Notes: generated by a model not told the origin, from the letters alone. Positions 1 to 6,259 are shown, numbered from the stretch's first letter. The stretch is DNA of 8,133 bases from Anaerolineaceae bacterium (GCA_003532515.1 DOEX01000116.1:1-8133); one strand, 5' to 3'. A program made the numbers and translations.

Positions 1-258
1 GCGATGAAGGCAACTGCTGATGAATATGAAATCCCGACAACACGTGATTTTGCTCCAAGCGGTTCCGGTACCGATGCCTTTGACGTGCAGGTTGTCCAGG
101 CTGGCATTCCAGTGGTAGAACTGGGAATTCCCCTGCGTTACATGCACACACCAGTTGAAGTGGTCAGTATTAAAGACATCAAACGAGCAGGAAGGTTGAT
201 GGCTGAATTTATCAGCGATCTCCCGCTTGATTTTATGAATTCGGTGAGATGGGAGTAG
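1..258 (+). CDS. M42 family metallo-aminopeptidase, C-terminal fragment (5' end outside window)
   Basis: This is the last 85 codons of an M42 (TET/glutamyl aminopeptidase-like, 'cellulase M') peptidase; the frame is open to the left window edge, so the ATG at 4 need not be the start. M42 enzymes are cytosolic dinuclear-metal aminopeptidases that form dodecameric tetrahedra and trim peptides. Visible here are the family's C-terminal motifs: a Gly-Ser-Gly-Thr-Asp-Ala stretch (nt 61-81) where the family has Gly-Gly-Thr-Asp, then a Gly-Ile-Pro segment, then Pro-Leu-Arg-Tyr-Met-His-Thr-Pro, whose His (nt 145-147) is the expected last metal ligand. The usual His-Ser-Pro is His-Thr-Pro here. The TAG stop directly abuts the next M42 gene, so the genes are probably cotranscribed. 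The family call is firm; substrate preference cannot be read from this fragment. Confidence 0.88.
   Translation, partial: AMKATADEYEIPTTRDFAPSGSGTDAFDVQVVQAGIPVVELGIPLRYMHTPVEVVSIKDIKRAGRLMAEFISDLPLDFMNSVRWE
251..255 (+). promoter_or_regulatory. Ribosome binding site of second M42 gene
   Basis: GGGAG lies in the last codons of the upstream M42 gene. It is 3 bases from the first of two adjacent ATGs (259) and 6 bases from the second (262). The spacing favours 262 as the main start, giving a protein one residue shorter than if 259 is used. Confidence 0.5.
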
Positions 259-1359
259 ATGATGGCGAGAAAGGTTGATAGCTCGAAGAAATATTCTCCC
301 AAATTGGGTAAAAAAGAACTGGATCTGCTCACATGCCTCAGCAACGCCCTGGCTGTTTCGGGCGATGAACAGGAAGTGCGCGAAATCGTATATGAAGAAT
401 TGAAGGAATTTAAGGATTTCATGCACACCGATGCCATGGGCAATGTTCTGGTAACCCGTGAAGGAACGGGACCAGACCGAGTTAGGGTGATGATTGCCGC
501 GCATATGGATGAGGTTGGTATGATGCTGACTAAAGAAGACGGCGACGGACTGTTTGAGTTTGTTGTCATAGGTGGGGTAGACCCACGTCAACTGGTCGGC
601 AAACCTGTAATTATTGGTCGCAAACACATTCCAGGCGTGATTGGTGCTAAAGCAATTCACCTGACCACCAAGGAAGAACGTGAACAGGTTCTGAAAGTCA
701 ATTCTTTGCGAATCGACATTGGCCTTGGTGGCTCAAGGTTGGTAGAAATCGGCGATAGGGCAACCTTCGCGACCAACCTGGCAGTTTTGGGTCCGAGTTT
801 GCGTGGCAAAGCCCTGGATGACCGCCTGGGAGTGTTCAATTTGATCCAGCTGCTTAAGAACGCTCCGGATAACATCGATCTGCTGGCTGCCTTTACGGTT
901 CAGGAAGAATTGGGTTTGAGGGGTGCCAGAGTAGCGGCATATCACTTCAATCCTGACATCGGCATTGCGATGGATTCCACCCCGGCAAACGACATGCCTC
1001 ATTTTGATGGCGAGGTAAACAGCACGCACAACACCAAACTGGATGGTGGTCCGGCAATTTACCTGATGGACGGCGCTACCATTGGCGACCGACGCCTGGT
1101 GAAGTGGCTGACCGAAACAGCGGAAGCAGAAAAGATACCCTGGCAATACCGCCAGCCTGGCAAAGGTGGAACGGATGCAGGCGCAATCCACAAGACACGC
1201 GCCGGTGTGCCGAGCGTATCGGTTTCCGTGCCACAACGTTACTTACACTCACCCGCCGGCATGGTCCGGATTGATGATGAGTTAAACACCTTGAAGTTAA
1301 TGCATGCCGCTCTTTCACGGCTTGATAGAAGCACCCTAAACCCGCAGGAGAATAAATAA
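259..1359 (+). CDS. M42 family metallo-aminopeptidase (second of three)
   Basis: This is a complete 366-residue M42 peptidase, at the long end for a family usually near 330-360 residues. All signature residues are visible: Ala-His-Met-Asp-Glu (H82 metal ligand, D84), Leu-Asp-Asp-Arg (D187, bridging Asp), Gln-Glu-Glu-Leu-Gly-Leu-Arg-Gly (E216 catalytic base, E217 ligand), Ala-Met-Asp-Ser-Thr (D239 ligand), Gly-Gly-Thr-Asp-Ala (303-307) and Arg-Tyr-Leu-His-Ser-Pro (H330 ligand). It has no signal peptide, so it should be a cytosolic aminopeptidase acting on short peptides. The first 20 residues are Lys-rich and precede the domain. The start may be 259 or the adjacent ATG at 262. The stop overlaps the next ATG by one base (TAATG), so coupled expression is likely. 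It is often annotated 'M20/M25/M40' or 'cellulase'; M42 fits the motifs better. Exact specificity is unknown. Confidence 0.92.
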   Translation: MMARKVDSSKKYSPKLGKKELDLLTCLSNALAVSGDEQEVREIVYEELKEFKDFMHTDAMGNVLVTREGTGPDRVRVMIAAHMDEVGMMLTKEDGDGLFEFVVIGGVDPRQLVGKPVIIGRKHIPGVIGAKAIHLTTKEEREQVLKVNSLRIDIGLGGSRLVEIGDRATFATNLAVLGPSLRGKALDDRLGVFNLIQLLKNAPDNIDLLAAFTVQEELGLRGARVAAYHFNPDIGIAMDSTPANDMPHFDGEVNSTHNTKLDGGPAIYLMDGATIGDRRLVKWLTETAEAEKIPWQYRQPGKGGTDAGAIHKTRAGVPSVSVSVPQRYLHSPAGMVRIDDELNTLKLMHAALSRLDRSTLNPQENK

Positions 1360-2372
1360 TGGCAAAGAAAAGTAACGATTTATTGAACGTCTTGGAGATG
1401 TTGGTTGAAACGCCTGGTCCTTCCGGCTCTGAGCATTTGATCCGGTCGAAAATTGAAGCTGAGATCCGCGACCATGTTGATGAAATTTATACAGACGCGC
1501 TTGGCAACCTGATTGCCAAAAAAGGCACCAAAAAGGATGGCGGTAAACGCGTAATGATCTCCTCTCATACCGACGAGATCGGTCTGATGGTCACCCACGT
1601 TGATGACAATGGTTTTGCTCGTTTCATCACCATCGGTGGTGTCAGTCCGTTAACCTGCATCGGCGGCAGGGTTTTGTTCATGAACGGAACACAGGGTGTG
1701 ATCGGCATGGAAAGACTGGATAAAGACGAGCATCCCAGCCTGGAGAAACTCTTTATCGATACTGGCGCGACCTCCAAAACCGACAGCACCATTGGTGTTG
1801 GGGACGTGTGCGGTTTTGAGCGACCCTTCGTCAACATGGGCAAGCGCCTGGTGGCTAAGTCGATGGATGATCGTGCGGCTGTTGCCGTGGCAATTGAAGC
1901 CTTGAAAGCAGTCAAGAAGACTGTTAATGAGATCTACTTTGTTTTCAGCGTGCAGGAAGAAGTGGGTTTGCGCGGTGCAATTACCGCTGCCTACGGCGTT
2001 GATCCGGAAGTCGGTATTGCTGTGGACGTCACCCGCACAGGTGACACTCCCAAGGGCGTCAAGATGGAAGTCGCCTTGGGTAAAGGTCCGGCGATCAAAG
2101 TGCGTGATTCTTCTTTCATCGCTGATCCGCGTGTAGTCAATTGGATGGTAGAAGAAGCGAAGACCCAGGGCTTGCCTTATCAGCTGGAGGTTTTGGAAGC
2201 GGGCGGAACCGATGGAGCCGCCATTCAGCGCACACGTGCCGGTGTGCCGGCCGGGTGTCTTTCGATTCCCTGCCGCTACATTCATTCACCCTCCGAAATG
2301 GTGGATGCGGATGACCTTCAACATTGTGTCAGCCTGCTGGCTGGTTTGTTAAGTAAAGGAATCGAGATTTAA
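1359..2372 (+). CDS. M42 family metallo-aminopeptidase (third of three)
   Basis: This is a complete 337-residue M42 peptidase with a full active site: Ser-His-Thr-Asp-Glu (H70 ligand, D72), Met-Asp-Asp-Arg (D170 bridging), Gln-Glu-Glu-Val-Gly-Leu-Arg-Gly (E200 catalytic, E201 ligand), Ala-Val-Asp-Val-Thr (D223 ligand), Gly-Gly-Thr-Asp-Gly (282-286) and Arg-Tyr-Ile-His-Ser-Pro (H309 ligand). It matches canonical family members more closely than the preceding copy, for example Val-Asp-Val-Thr at the fourth ligand. The start overlaps the upstream stop by one base, and a GCAGGAG Shine-Dalgarno at 1344-1350 sits 8 bases ahead. No export signal is seen. The gene probably arose by tandem duplication with its two neighbours. 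Paralogous M42 subunits can differ in specificity (acidic, basic or neutral N-terminal residues); which applies here cannot be decided by eye. Confidence 0.93.
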   Translation: MAKKSNDLLNVLEMLVETPGPSGSEHLIRSKIEAEIRDHVDEIYTDALGNLIAKKGTKKDGGKRVMISSHTDEIGLMVTHVDDNGFARFITIGGVSPLTCIGGRVLFMNGTQGVIGMERLDKDEHPSLEKLFIDTGATSKTDSTIGVGDVCGFERPFVNMGKRLVAKSMDDRAAVAVAIEALKAVKKTVNEIYFVFSVQEEVGLRGAITAAYGVDPEVGIAVDVTRTGDTPKGVKMEVALGKGPAIKVRDSSFIADPRVVNWMVEEAKTQGLPYQLEVLEAGGTDGAAIQRTRAGVPAGCLSIPCRYIHSPSEMVDADDLQHCVSLLAGLLSKGIEI

Positions 2373-2376
2373 GCGA

Positions 2377-2400
2377 AAAGCGATCTCGCTGAGATGCTTT
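2377..2400 (+). other. Hairpin between M42 trio and binding-protein gene
   Basis: A 10-bp stem (2377-2381 plus 2383-2387 paired with 2391-2400) has a single bulged G at 2382 and a 3-base loop. It falls in the only real gap (40 bases) of the plus-strand block. The following bases are T-rich but broken (ACAATTAATTTT), so it could be a leaky terminator or an mRNA-stability element separating expression of the peptidases from the downstream genes. TACAAT at 2400-2405 resembles a -10 box, but no convincing -35 is visible. Confidence 0.45.
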
Positions 2401-2412
2401 ACAATTAATTTT

Positions 2413-3756
2413 ATGAAAACAAAGAGGTTTGGGCTCAACAAAGGCTTACTTTCACGCGGGTGGCTGATCGCTATCCTGCTGTTGATGCTATTTGTCACCG
2501 CATGCGAGGGCTTACCGATTGAAATTCAGCTGCCCTGGCTTGATACCCCTGTGCCCACTGAAGAGACGGAAACACCGGTAGACCTTCAGGGCACGCCTAC
2601 ACCGGCTTCACCTGAACCCGAACCTACGCTAACTGCTGAGACAGGCACTGGAAAGATCATCATCTGGCTGCCTCCGGAGTTAACTCCCCACGAAGAGAGC
2701 CTGGCTGGTCTCTTGTTGCAAGAGAAGTTGAATAGCTTTGCGCGGGAGAATGATGTTGAAATCGAAGTGCGAGTGAAAGCCCAGACCGGCAGCGGTAGTC
2801 TTACCGATGCGCTAACTGCCGCAAACCTGGCAGCGCCCACGATTTTACCTGACCTCATTGTTCTTTCGGATGCCGATTTGCAATTAGTGGCAAAACGGGA
2901 GTTGGTGTACCCTCATTCCCGCCTGCAGGAATTAATGCTTGATACCGACTGGTATCCATTCGGGCAAGAAGTAAGCCTGGATAATGGTGAGGTGTTGGGG
3001 ATTCCCTTGCTAACCAATCCACTTGCCCTGGTATACAACGAAGCTTCGTTGCTCGTGCCGTCCAATGATTGGACTGCCATTAAAGATAATTTTGGATACT
3101 TTGGCTTTGCGGCAGATGACTCCCAGGCAAATTACCTTCTGCTTCTCTACCAAGCTGTTGGTGGAAGAGTGATGGATGCCCAGGGGCGCGCCATCCTGGA
3201 AGAAGCAGCCTTGGTCGAAGCGCTGACTGCTCTCAAAGAAGGACAGGGAGCACTGCACATCAGTAACCTTTCGGTTGACTTTCAAACAGAAGACCAGGTT
3301 TGGAATGCATTTTTGAACCGCAGCCTGGATACAGCGGTTGTACCGATAGCGACAATATTGAATCAACGCGCAGAAGTTGCCAACCAACCAAAACCGGCAT
3401 TGGCGGAGCCAGACATTACTTTGGGAACCGCCATGGTATGGGTTTTAGGCAATCCTGACCCTGCCAGGCAGGAGCTTGCTCTGGATTTACTGTCAGAGTT
3501 GACAGAAACTGAATTTCTATCCAATTGGAGCGAGGCTTTGGGTTGGCTTCCTGCCCGCCCATCGGCACTGGGTGCCTGGAAAAATCCTAATCTGAAACCA
3601 GCTTTGGAAAAAATTGCCCAGGCAACCAGGCTTTACCCACCGGAAGAAATAATCAATCGTTTGGGACCGGCACTGCGCAACGCCACCTTGCTTATTTTGA
3701 GGGATGGCGCAGATCCGATTGAAACTGCCAAAACTACCATTGAGAGCATTAAATGA
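2413..3756 (+). CDS. ABC-type extracellular substrate-binding lipoprotein (SBP family 1-like)
   Basis: This 447-residue exported lipoprotein has a basic N-terminus, a hydrophobic helix (17-30) and a lipobox Val-Thr-Ala-Cys, with Cys31 as the lipidated residue. A Pro/Thr/Glu-rich stalk (about 44-75) is followed by a binding domain from about residue 80. The domain opens with a Lys-Ile-Ile-Ile-Trp beta strand, has Gly-Ile-Pro-Leu...Leu-Val-Tyr-Asn-Glu (196-210) typical of family 1 solute-binding proteins, and ends with Gly-Trp-Leu-Pro-Ala-Arg-Pro-Ser (377-384), a frequent motif in sugar-binding members. The ligand cannot be told from sequence; sugars, oligosaccharides or peptides are all possible. 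No permease or ATPase gene is adjacent, so transport partners must lie elsewhere, or the protein may sense or scavenge. No clear Shine-Dalgarno precedes the ATG. Its stop overlaps the next start (ATGA). Confidence 0.82.
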   Translation: MKTKRFGLNKGLLSRGWLIAILLLMLFVTACEGLPIEIQLPWLDTPVPTEETETPVDLQGTPTPASPEPEPTLTAETGTGKIIIWLPPELTPHEESLAGLLLQEKLNSFARENDVEIEVRVKAQTGSGSLTDALTAANLAAPTILPDLIVLSDADLQLVAKRELVYPHSRLQELMLDTDWYPFGQEVSLDNGEVLGIPLLTNPLALVYNEASLLVPSNDWTAIKDNFGYFGFAADDSQANYLLLLYQAVGGRVMDAQGRAILEEAALVEALTALKEGQGALHISNLSVDFQTEDQVWNAFLNRSLDTAVVPIATILNQRAEVANQPKPALAEPDITLGTAMVWVLGNPDPARQELALDLLSELTETEFLSNWSEALGWLPARPSALGAWKNPNLKPALEKIAQATRLYPPEEIINRLGPALRNATLLILRDGADPIETAKTTIESIK

Positions 3757-4085
3757 ACCGCGAACCTGAAAAGAATCAGAAAACAAAGCGTTTAAACGGA
3801 ACCATTTGGAGCATTATCGTTCTTGCTCTGATGGTTGTTGCACTTGTCATTTTCGTAATGACCAGTGACCGCAGCAAAAGTGTGACTTCTATCGCTTTGA
3901 ATCAAACAGTAACCGCTTTACAGGCACTGCCAACAGGCACAACAACGCTTATCAACGGAGCTTACCCGATCAGCCCACCCCTTGAGGTCAATATCAACGG
4001 TATCCTGGTGATGGGCGGTCTGTTAGTCCTGGTCGTCTTTTTTACCGTGATTCGGGAAGCTATCCTTCACAAGAGAACTCAATGA
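3753..4085 (+). CDS. Small membrane protein with two transmembrane helices, unknown function
   Basis: This 110-residue protein matches no family I recognise. A basic, polar N-terminus (1-16, with five Lys/Arg) is followed by a transmembrane helix (about 17-37), a roughly 45-residue Thr/Ser/Gly/Pro-rich loop, a second helix (about 82-101) and a short basic tail ending His-Lys-Arg-Thr-Gln. By the positive-inside rule both termini should be cytoplasmic and the loop external. It overlaps both neighbours by ATGA, with the lipoprotein upstream and the Xaa-Pro peptidase downstream, so it is very likely translated in step with them. The overlaps and membrane topology support a real gene. A partner role for the lipoprotein is possible but unproven. 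Confidence 0.72.
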   Translation: MNREPEKNQKTKRLNGTIWSIIVLALMVVALVIFVMTSDRSKSVTSIALNQTVTALQALPTGTTTLINGAYPISPPLEVNINGILVMGGLLVLVVFFTVIREAILHKRTQ

Positions 4086-5221
4086 ACAGTCGAATTGAAT
4101 ATTTGCGTCAGACGATAATCCGCTTCGGGTTGGACGGCGTGGTCATCAACCCCGGGGCGAGTTTACGCTGGCTAACCGGTCTCAGTTTTCATTTGATGGA
4201 ACGACCAGTGGTCCTGCACCTTGGCACGGAAGGAAAACCGCGCATCATCCTGCCAGCGTTGGAACTGGCAAAATTGGAGAAGCTTCAAAATGAACTCGAA
4301 GTTTTTGCCTTTGGCGACGACCCTTCTACCTGGCAAAGCGTGTTTGAGGAAGCGATGGGTTTTGCTAAAGGTCAAAGATTGCGCATAGGCGTAGAGCCGA
4401 CCAGTTTGCGCTTTTTGGAACTAAATTTGCTCCAAAAAGCCTTGCCCGATACAGATTTTGCAGATGGCAGTGCGATTTTTGCTGATTTGCGCATGGTCAA
4501 GGATGAGCAGGAGCTTAAAAAAATGCAAAACGCTGCTCAAATTGCTGAAGCAGCCTTGCTGGAAACCTTAAGAACGATCAGGGTTGGGCAAACCGAAAAA
4601 GAAATTGCCGCTCAATTGTTGGTACAGCTCTACAAACATGGTTCTGACCAGGAATTACCCTTCGCTCCGATTGTGTCATCCGGACCGAACACAGCCAACC
4701 CGCATGCCTCCCCTTCGGAGCGGAAGTTAGAAACTGGGGATGTGCTCCTGTTTGACTGGGGAGCGGGGTTTGAAGGTTACTATTCTGACATTACGCGCTG
4801 TTTCTTTATTGATTCTGTGGACGAACGCATGCTAAAAATTGCTGAGACCGTCCAACACGCCAACCATTATGCTGTTTCTGGAGGGCGACCTGGTATGCAA
4901 GCGGGCGAAATTGATGGGATAGCCCGGCAGGAAATTGAAGAAAGCGGTTTTGGCGAATATTTCACCCACCGAACCGGGCATGGACTGGGGATGGAAGCGC
5001 ACGAAGCTCCTTATATCTTTAGCGGTAACCCCTTACGACTCCAAAAGGGAATGGTCTTCACCATTGAACCCGGTATCTACGTGCCCGGATTGGGCGGTGT
5101 TCGCATCGAAGACGATGTAGTGGTAGACGAAGATGGCTTTACCTGTCTGACCTCTCTGCCCAGAGAAGTCATGACAATAGAGCGATACCTGAGATTAATG
5201 CGGATATTTGAGAACAAATGA
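4082..5221 (+). CDS. Xaa-Pro peptidase family protein (M24B)
   Basis: This 379-residue cytosolic metallopeptidase has two domains: an N-terminal creatinase/prolidase-type domain (about 4-135) and a C-terminal 'pita-bread' catalytic domain (about 145-370). The five dinuclear-metal ligands are visible: D225 (Leu-Phe-Asp-Trp-Gly), D236 (Tyr-Ser-Asp-Ile-Thr-Arg), H300 (Thr-Gly-His-Gly-Leu-Gly), E329 (Thr-Ile-Glu-Pro-Gly) and E343 (Arg-Ile-Glu-Asp-Asp). H208 (Asn-Pro-His-Ala) and H307 (Glu-Ala-His-Glu) match the substrate-site histidines of prolidases. It should remove an N-terminal residue ahead of proline, or split X-Pro dipeptides. Length and order fit bacterial PepQ/YpdF-like proteins, but aminopeptidase versus dipeptidase cannot be decided. 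It overlaps the membrane-protein gene upstream and the hydrolase gene downstream (ATGA each); only a weak AAGAGA precedes the start, consistent with translational coupling. Confidence 0.9.
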   Translation: MNSRIEYLRQTIIRFGLDGVVINPGASLRWLTGLSFHLMERPVVLHLGTEGKPRIILPALELAKLEKLQNELEVFAFGDDPSTWQSVFEEAMGFAKGQRLRIGVEPTSLRFLELNLLQKALPDTDFADGSAIFADLRMVKDEQELKKMQNAAQIAEAALLETLRTIRVGQTEKEIAAQLLVQLYKHGSDQELPFAPIVSSGPNTANPHASPSERKLETGDVLLFDWGAGFEGYYSDITRCFFIDSVDERMLKIAETVQHANHYAVSGGRPGMQAGEIDGIARQEIEESGFGEYFTHRTGHGLGMEAHEAPYIFSGNPLRLQKGMVFTIEPGIYVPGLGGVRIEDDVVVDEDGFTCLTSLPREVMTIERYLRLMRIFENK

Positions 5222-5868
5222 AACTTGCTTATGAGACCCTGACCATCGGTCCCATGGGCAACAACGTCTATTTTTTGATCGACGAAGACACGAACAACTG
5301 CGTGATCATCGATCCGGGCTTCTTGCCCAGAACTCAACTCGACTTTATCAAAAAAAATGGCTGGAATTTGCGTCAGATTTGGGTTACTCACGGGCATTTT
5401 GACCATACAGCCGGTGTGAAGACAATCAGTGATGCCTTTGACCCACCTGTTCCGATTGCAATGCACCTTGAAAGTTTTGAGTGGTCGAAAGATAATCCTT
5501 CGGCTCAAAGCTTTGGGATATCGGTGGATGAAGTGCCGCACGTTGACATTCCATTAGTTCATGGCATGAAATTGGGCATCGACCCGCAGAGTGAAGAGAA
5601 GGTCGTGGAAGTCAGGGATGTCTCCGGTCATAATCCGGGATCGGTCATCTTTTATTGCCCGGAATTGAAAATCGCGCTGGTGGGGGATGCGATATTCAGG
5701 GAAAGTATTGGACGAACGGATTTTGCTGGCAGCGATCATCAATTATTGTTGAAAAATATTCGAGAACAGATCTATAGCCTGCCCGAAGATACCGTTCTGT
5801 TACCAGGGCATATGGGGGCAACCACGGTCGGGCACGAGAAACGTTTTAATCCGTTTGTCAGAGGTTAG
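5218..5868 (+). CDS. Metallo-beta-lactamase-fold hydrolase, glyoxalase II-like
   Basis: This 216-residue protein of the small glyoxalase II-like ('YcbL/GloB-type') branch has all the dinuclear-metal ligands: Thr-His-Gly-His-Phe-Asp-His (H58, H60, D62, H63), Gly-His-Asn-Pro-Gly-Ser (H138), Val-Gly-Asp-Ala-Ile-Phe (D157) and Leu-Pro-Gly-His-Met (H198). The closing Glu-Lys-Arg-Phe-Asn-Pro-Phe segment is typical of the group. The family hydrolyses thioesters such as S-lactoyl conjugates, though many members have unknown substrates. It lacks the long C-terminal domain of full glyoxalase II, so a glutathione-specific role is not supported. It has no signal peptide. It is the last gene of the plus-strand block, its start overlaps the M24 stop by ATGA, and it is followed by a convergent intergenic region. 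Confidence 0.9.
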   Translation: MKLAYETLTIGPMGNNVYFLIDEDTNNCVIIDPGFLPRTQLDFIKKNGWNLRQIWVTHGHFDHTAGVKTISDAFDPPVPIAMHLESFEWSKDNPSAQSFGISVDEVPHVDIPLVHGMKLGIDPQSEEKVVEVRDVSGHNPGSVIFYCPELKIALVGDAIFRESIGRTDFAGSDHQLLLKNIREQIYSLPEDTVLLPGHMGATTVGHEKRFNPFVRG

Positions 5869-5880
5869 TTTGATTGCAAT

Positions 5881-6046
5881 GGCACATATGCCGAGTGCAC
5901 TCTTAGATCGCACCGGTGTCCCCACCGAGTGCGCGCTTTGACCGATAGGTCTCCAAATGACGTAATTTAGGACACCTGCGGTGAAAACGTGTGCTCGGTC
6001 TGCCTACTAACGCCTACGGCGTCGGGGTGCTCTGCAAGACCGGCAC
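5881..6046. repeat. Cluster of consecutive hairpins (repeat-derived or structured RNA)
   Basis: Several inverted repeats follow each other. GGCA/TGCC is at 5881-5892. A 10-bp stem (5909-5918 with 5923-5933) has loop TCCC and one bulged A. GACC/GGTC with loop GATA is at 5940-5951. CACC/GGTG is at 5973-5983. A long bulged stem pairs 5991-6003 with 6034-6046 and encloses a perfect ACGCC-TAC-GGCGT hairpin (6010-6022). CCGAGTGC also recurs directly at 5891-5898 and 5925-5932. The pattern resembles REP/MITE-type intergenic repeats more than a known RNA family, but a structured RNA is not excluded. The orientation is unknown. Confidence 0.5.
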
Positions 6047-6065
6047 AATCGAAAGTGCTTTATTT
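6042..6065 (+). terminator. Weak candidate terminator of the plus-strand operon
   Basis: GGCAC at 6042-6046 can pair with GTGCT at 6055-6059 (one G-U pair) around an 8-base loop, followed by TTTATTT within 6059-6065. The stem is short and competes for the same bases with the long stem that closes at 6046. No better plus-strand hairpin with a T run is visible after 5868. Confidence 0.25.
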
Positions 6066-6150
6066 GTGGGGATGGTGGCTCTATTACCCTGTAATGGTTT
6101 CCCCATCCGTAGATTGAAAATCAAAAAATTGTTAAGAATTCTTTAGTAAT

Positions 6151-6201
6151 CCCTCACCCCCGTTCGCTACGCTCACGGACCCTCCCCCGGAAAGGGAGGG
6201 C
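6151..6201. repeat. GC-rich REP-like intergenic repeat
   Basis: CCCTCACCCCC is followed by a TTCGCTACGCTCA core (6163-6175) between CCG and CGG, then CCCTCCC (6180-6186) and GGGAGGG (6194-6200), which form a 7-bp hairpin. From general familiarity, this C-rich layout with a 'ttcgctacgctca' core resembles dispersed repeats in Chloroflexota and cyanobacterial genomes. Only one copy lies in the window, so its repeat status rests on that recollection. Confidence 0.5.
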
Positions 6202-6203
6202 TT

Positions 6204-6228
6204 AAAAAACCGACCACACTCGGTCAGG
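6204..6228 (-). terminator. Intrinsic terminator of the cysK-cysE operon
   Basis: Read on the minus strand, CC-T-GACC, loop GAGTGT, then GGTC-GG form a 6-bp stem with one bulged T, directly followed by six T residues (6209 down to 6204). It lies 32 bases past the stop of the last minus-strand gene, where a terminator is expected. Confidence 0.65.
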
Positions 6229-6259
6229 ACAGCGACACAATTAAACTGCTCCCTCCGCC

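Larger units (their letters stand above)
5869..6259. other. Convergent intergenic region, no gene seen
   Basis: About 390 bases lie between the ends of the plus- and minus-strand blocks. The only small reading frame noted (5879-5941, 20 codons) lacks a ribosome site and lies over hairpins. The stretch is unlike its coding neighbours: it is dominated by short inverted repeats up to about 6046, has an AT-rich patch at 6112-6150 (including the palindrome AAGAATTCTT at 6134-6143), a GC-rich repeat at 6151-6201 and a minus-strand terminator at 6204-6228. The components are listed separately. Confidence 0.7.

Noticed and set aside
733..1236. Long minus-strand reading frame opposite the second M42 gene (167 codons)
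   Set aside because: It lies entirely antisense to a gene with a complete M42 active site, has no ribosome site noted and shows no recognisable motif; the same holds for the minus-strand frame at 1650-2285.
5879..5941. 20-codon reading frame starting ATG after the metallo-hydrolase gene
   Set aside because: It has no ribosome binding site, is very short, and its composition is set by the overlapping hairpins at 5881-5892 and 5909-5933.
5991..6046. Possible integron attC site because of the long bulged stem
   Set aside because: No GTTRRRY core and no matching RYYYAAC partner are present, and there is no integrase or gene cassette nearby.
6134..6143. Perfect 10-base palindrome AAGAATTCTT
   Set aside because: It lies in an AT-rich patch between convergent genes, is short enough to be chance, and has no nearby promoter to regulate.
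6180..6209. GGGAGGG hairpin followed by CTTAAAAAA as a plus-strand terminator
   Set aside because: The run after the hairpin is A on the plus strand; the T run belongs to the minus-strand hairpin at 6210-6228.
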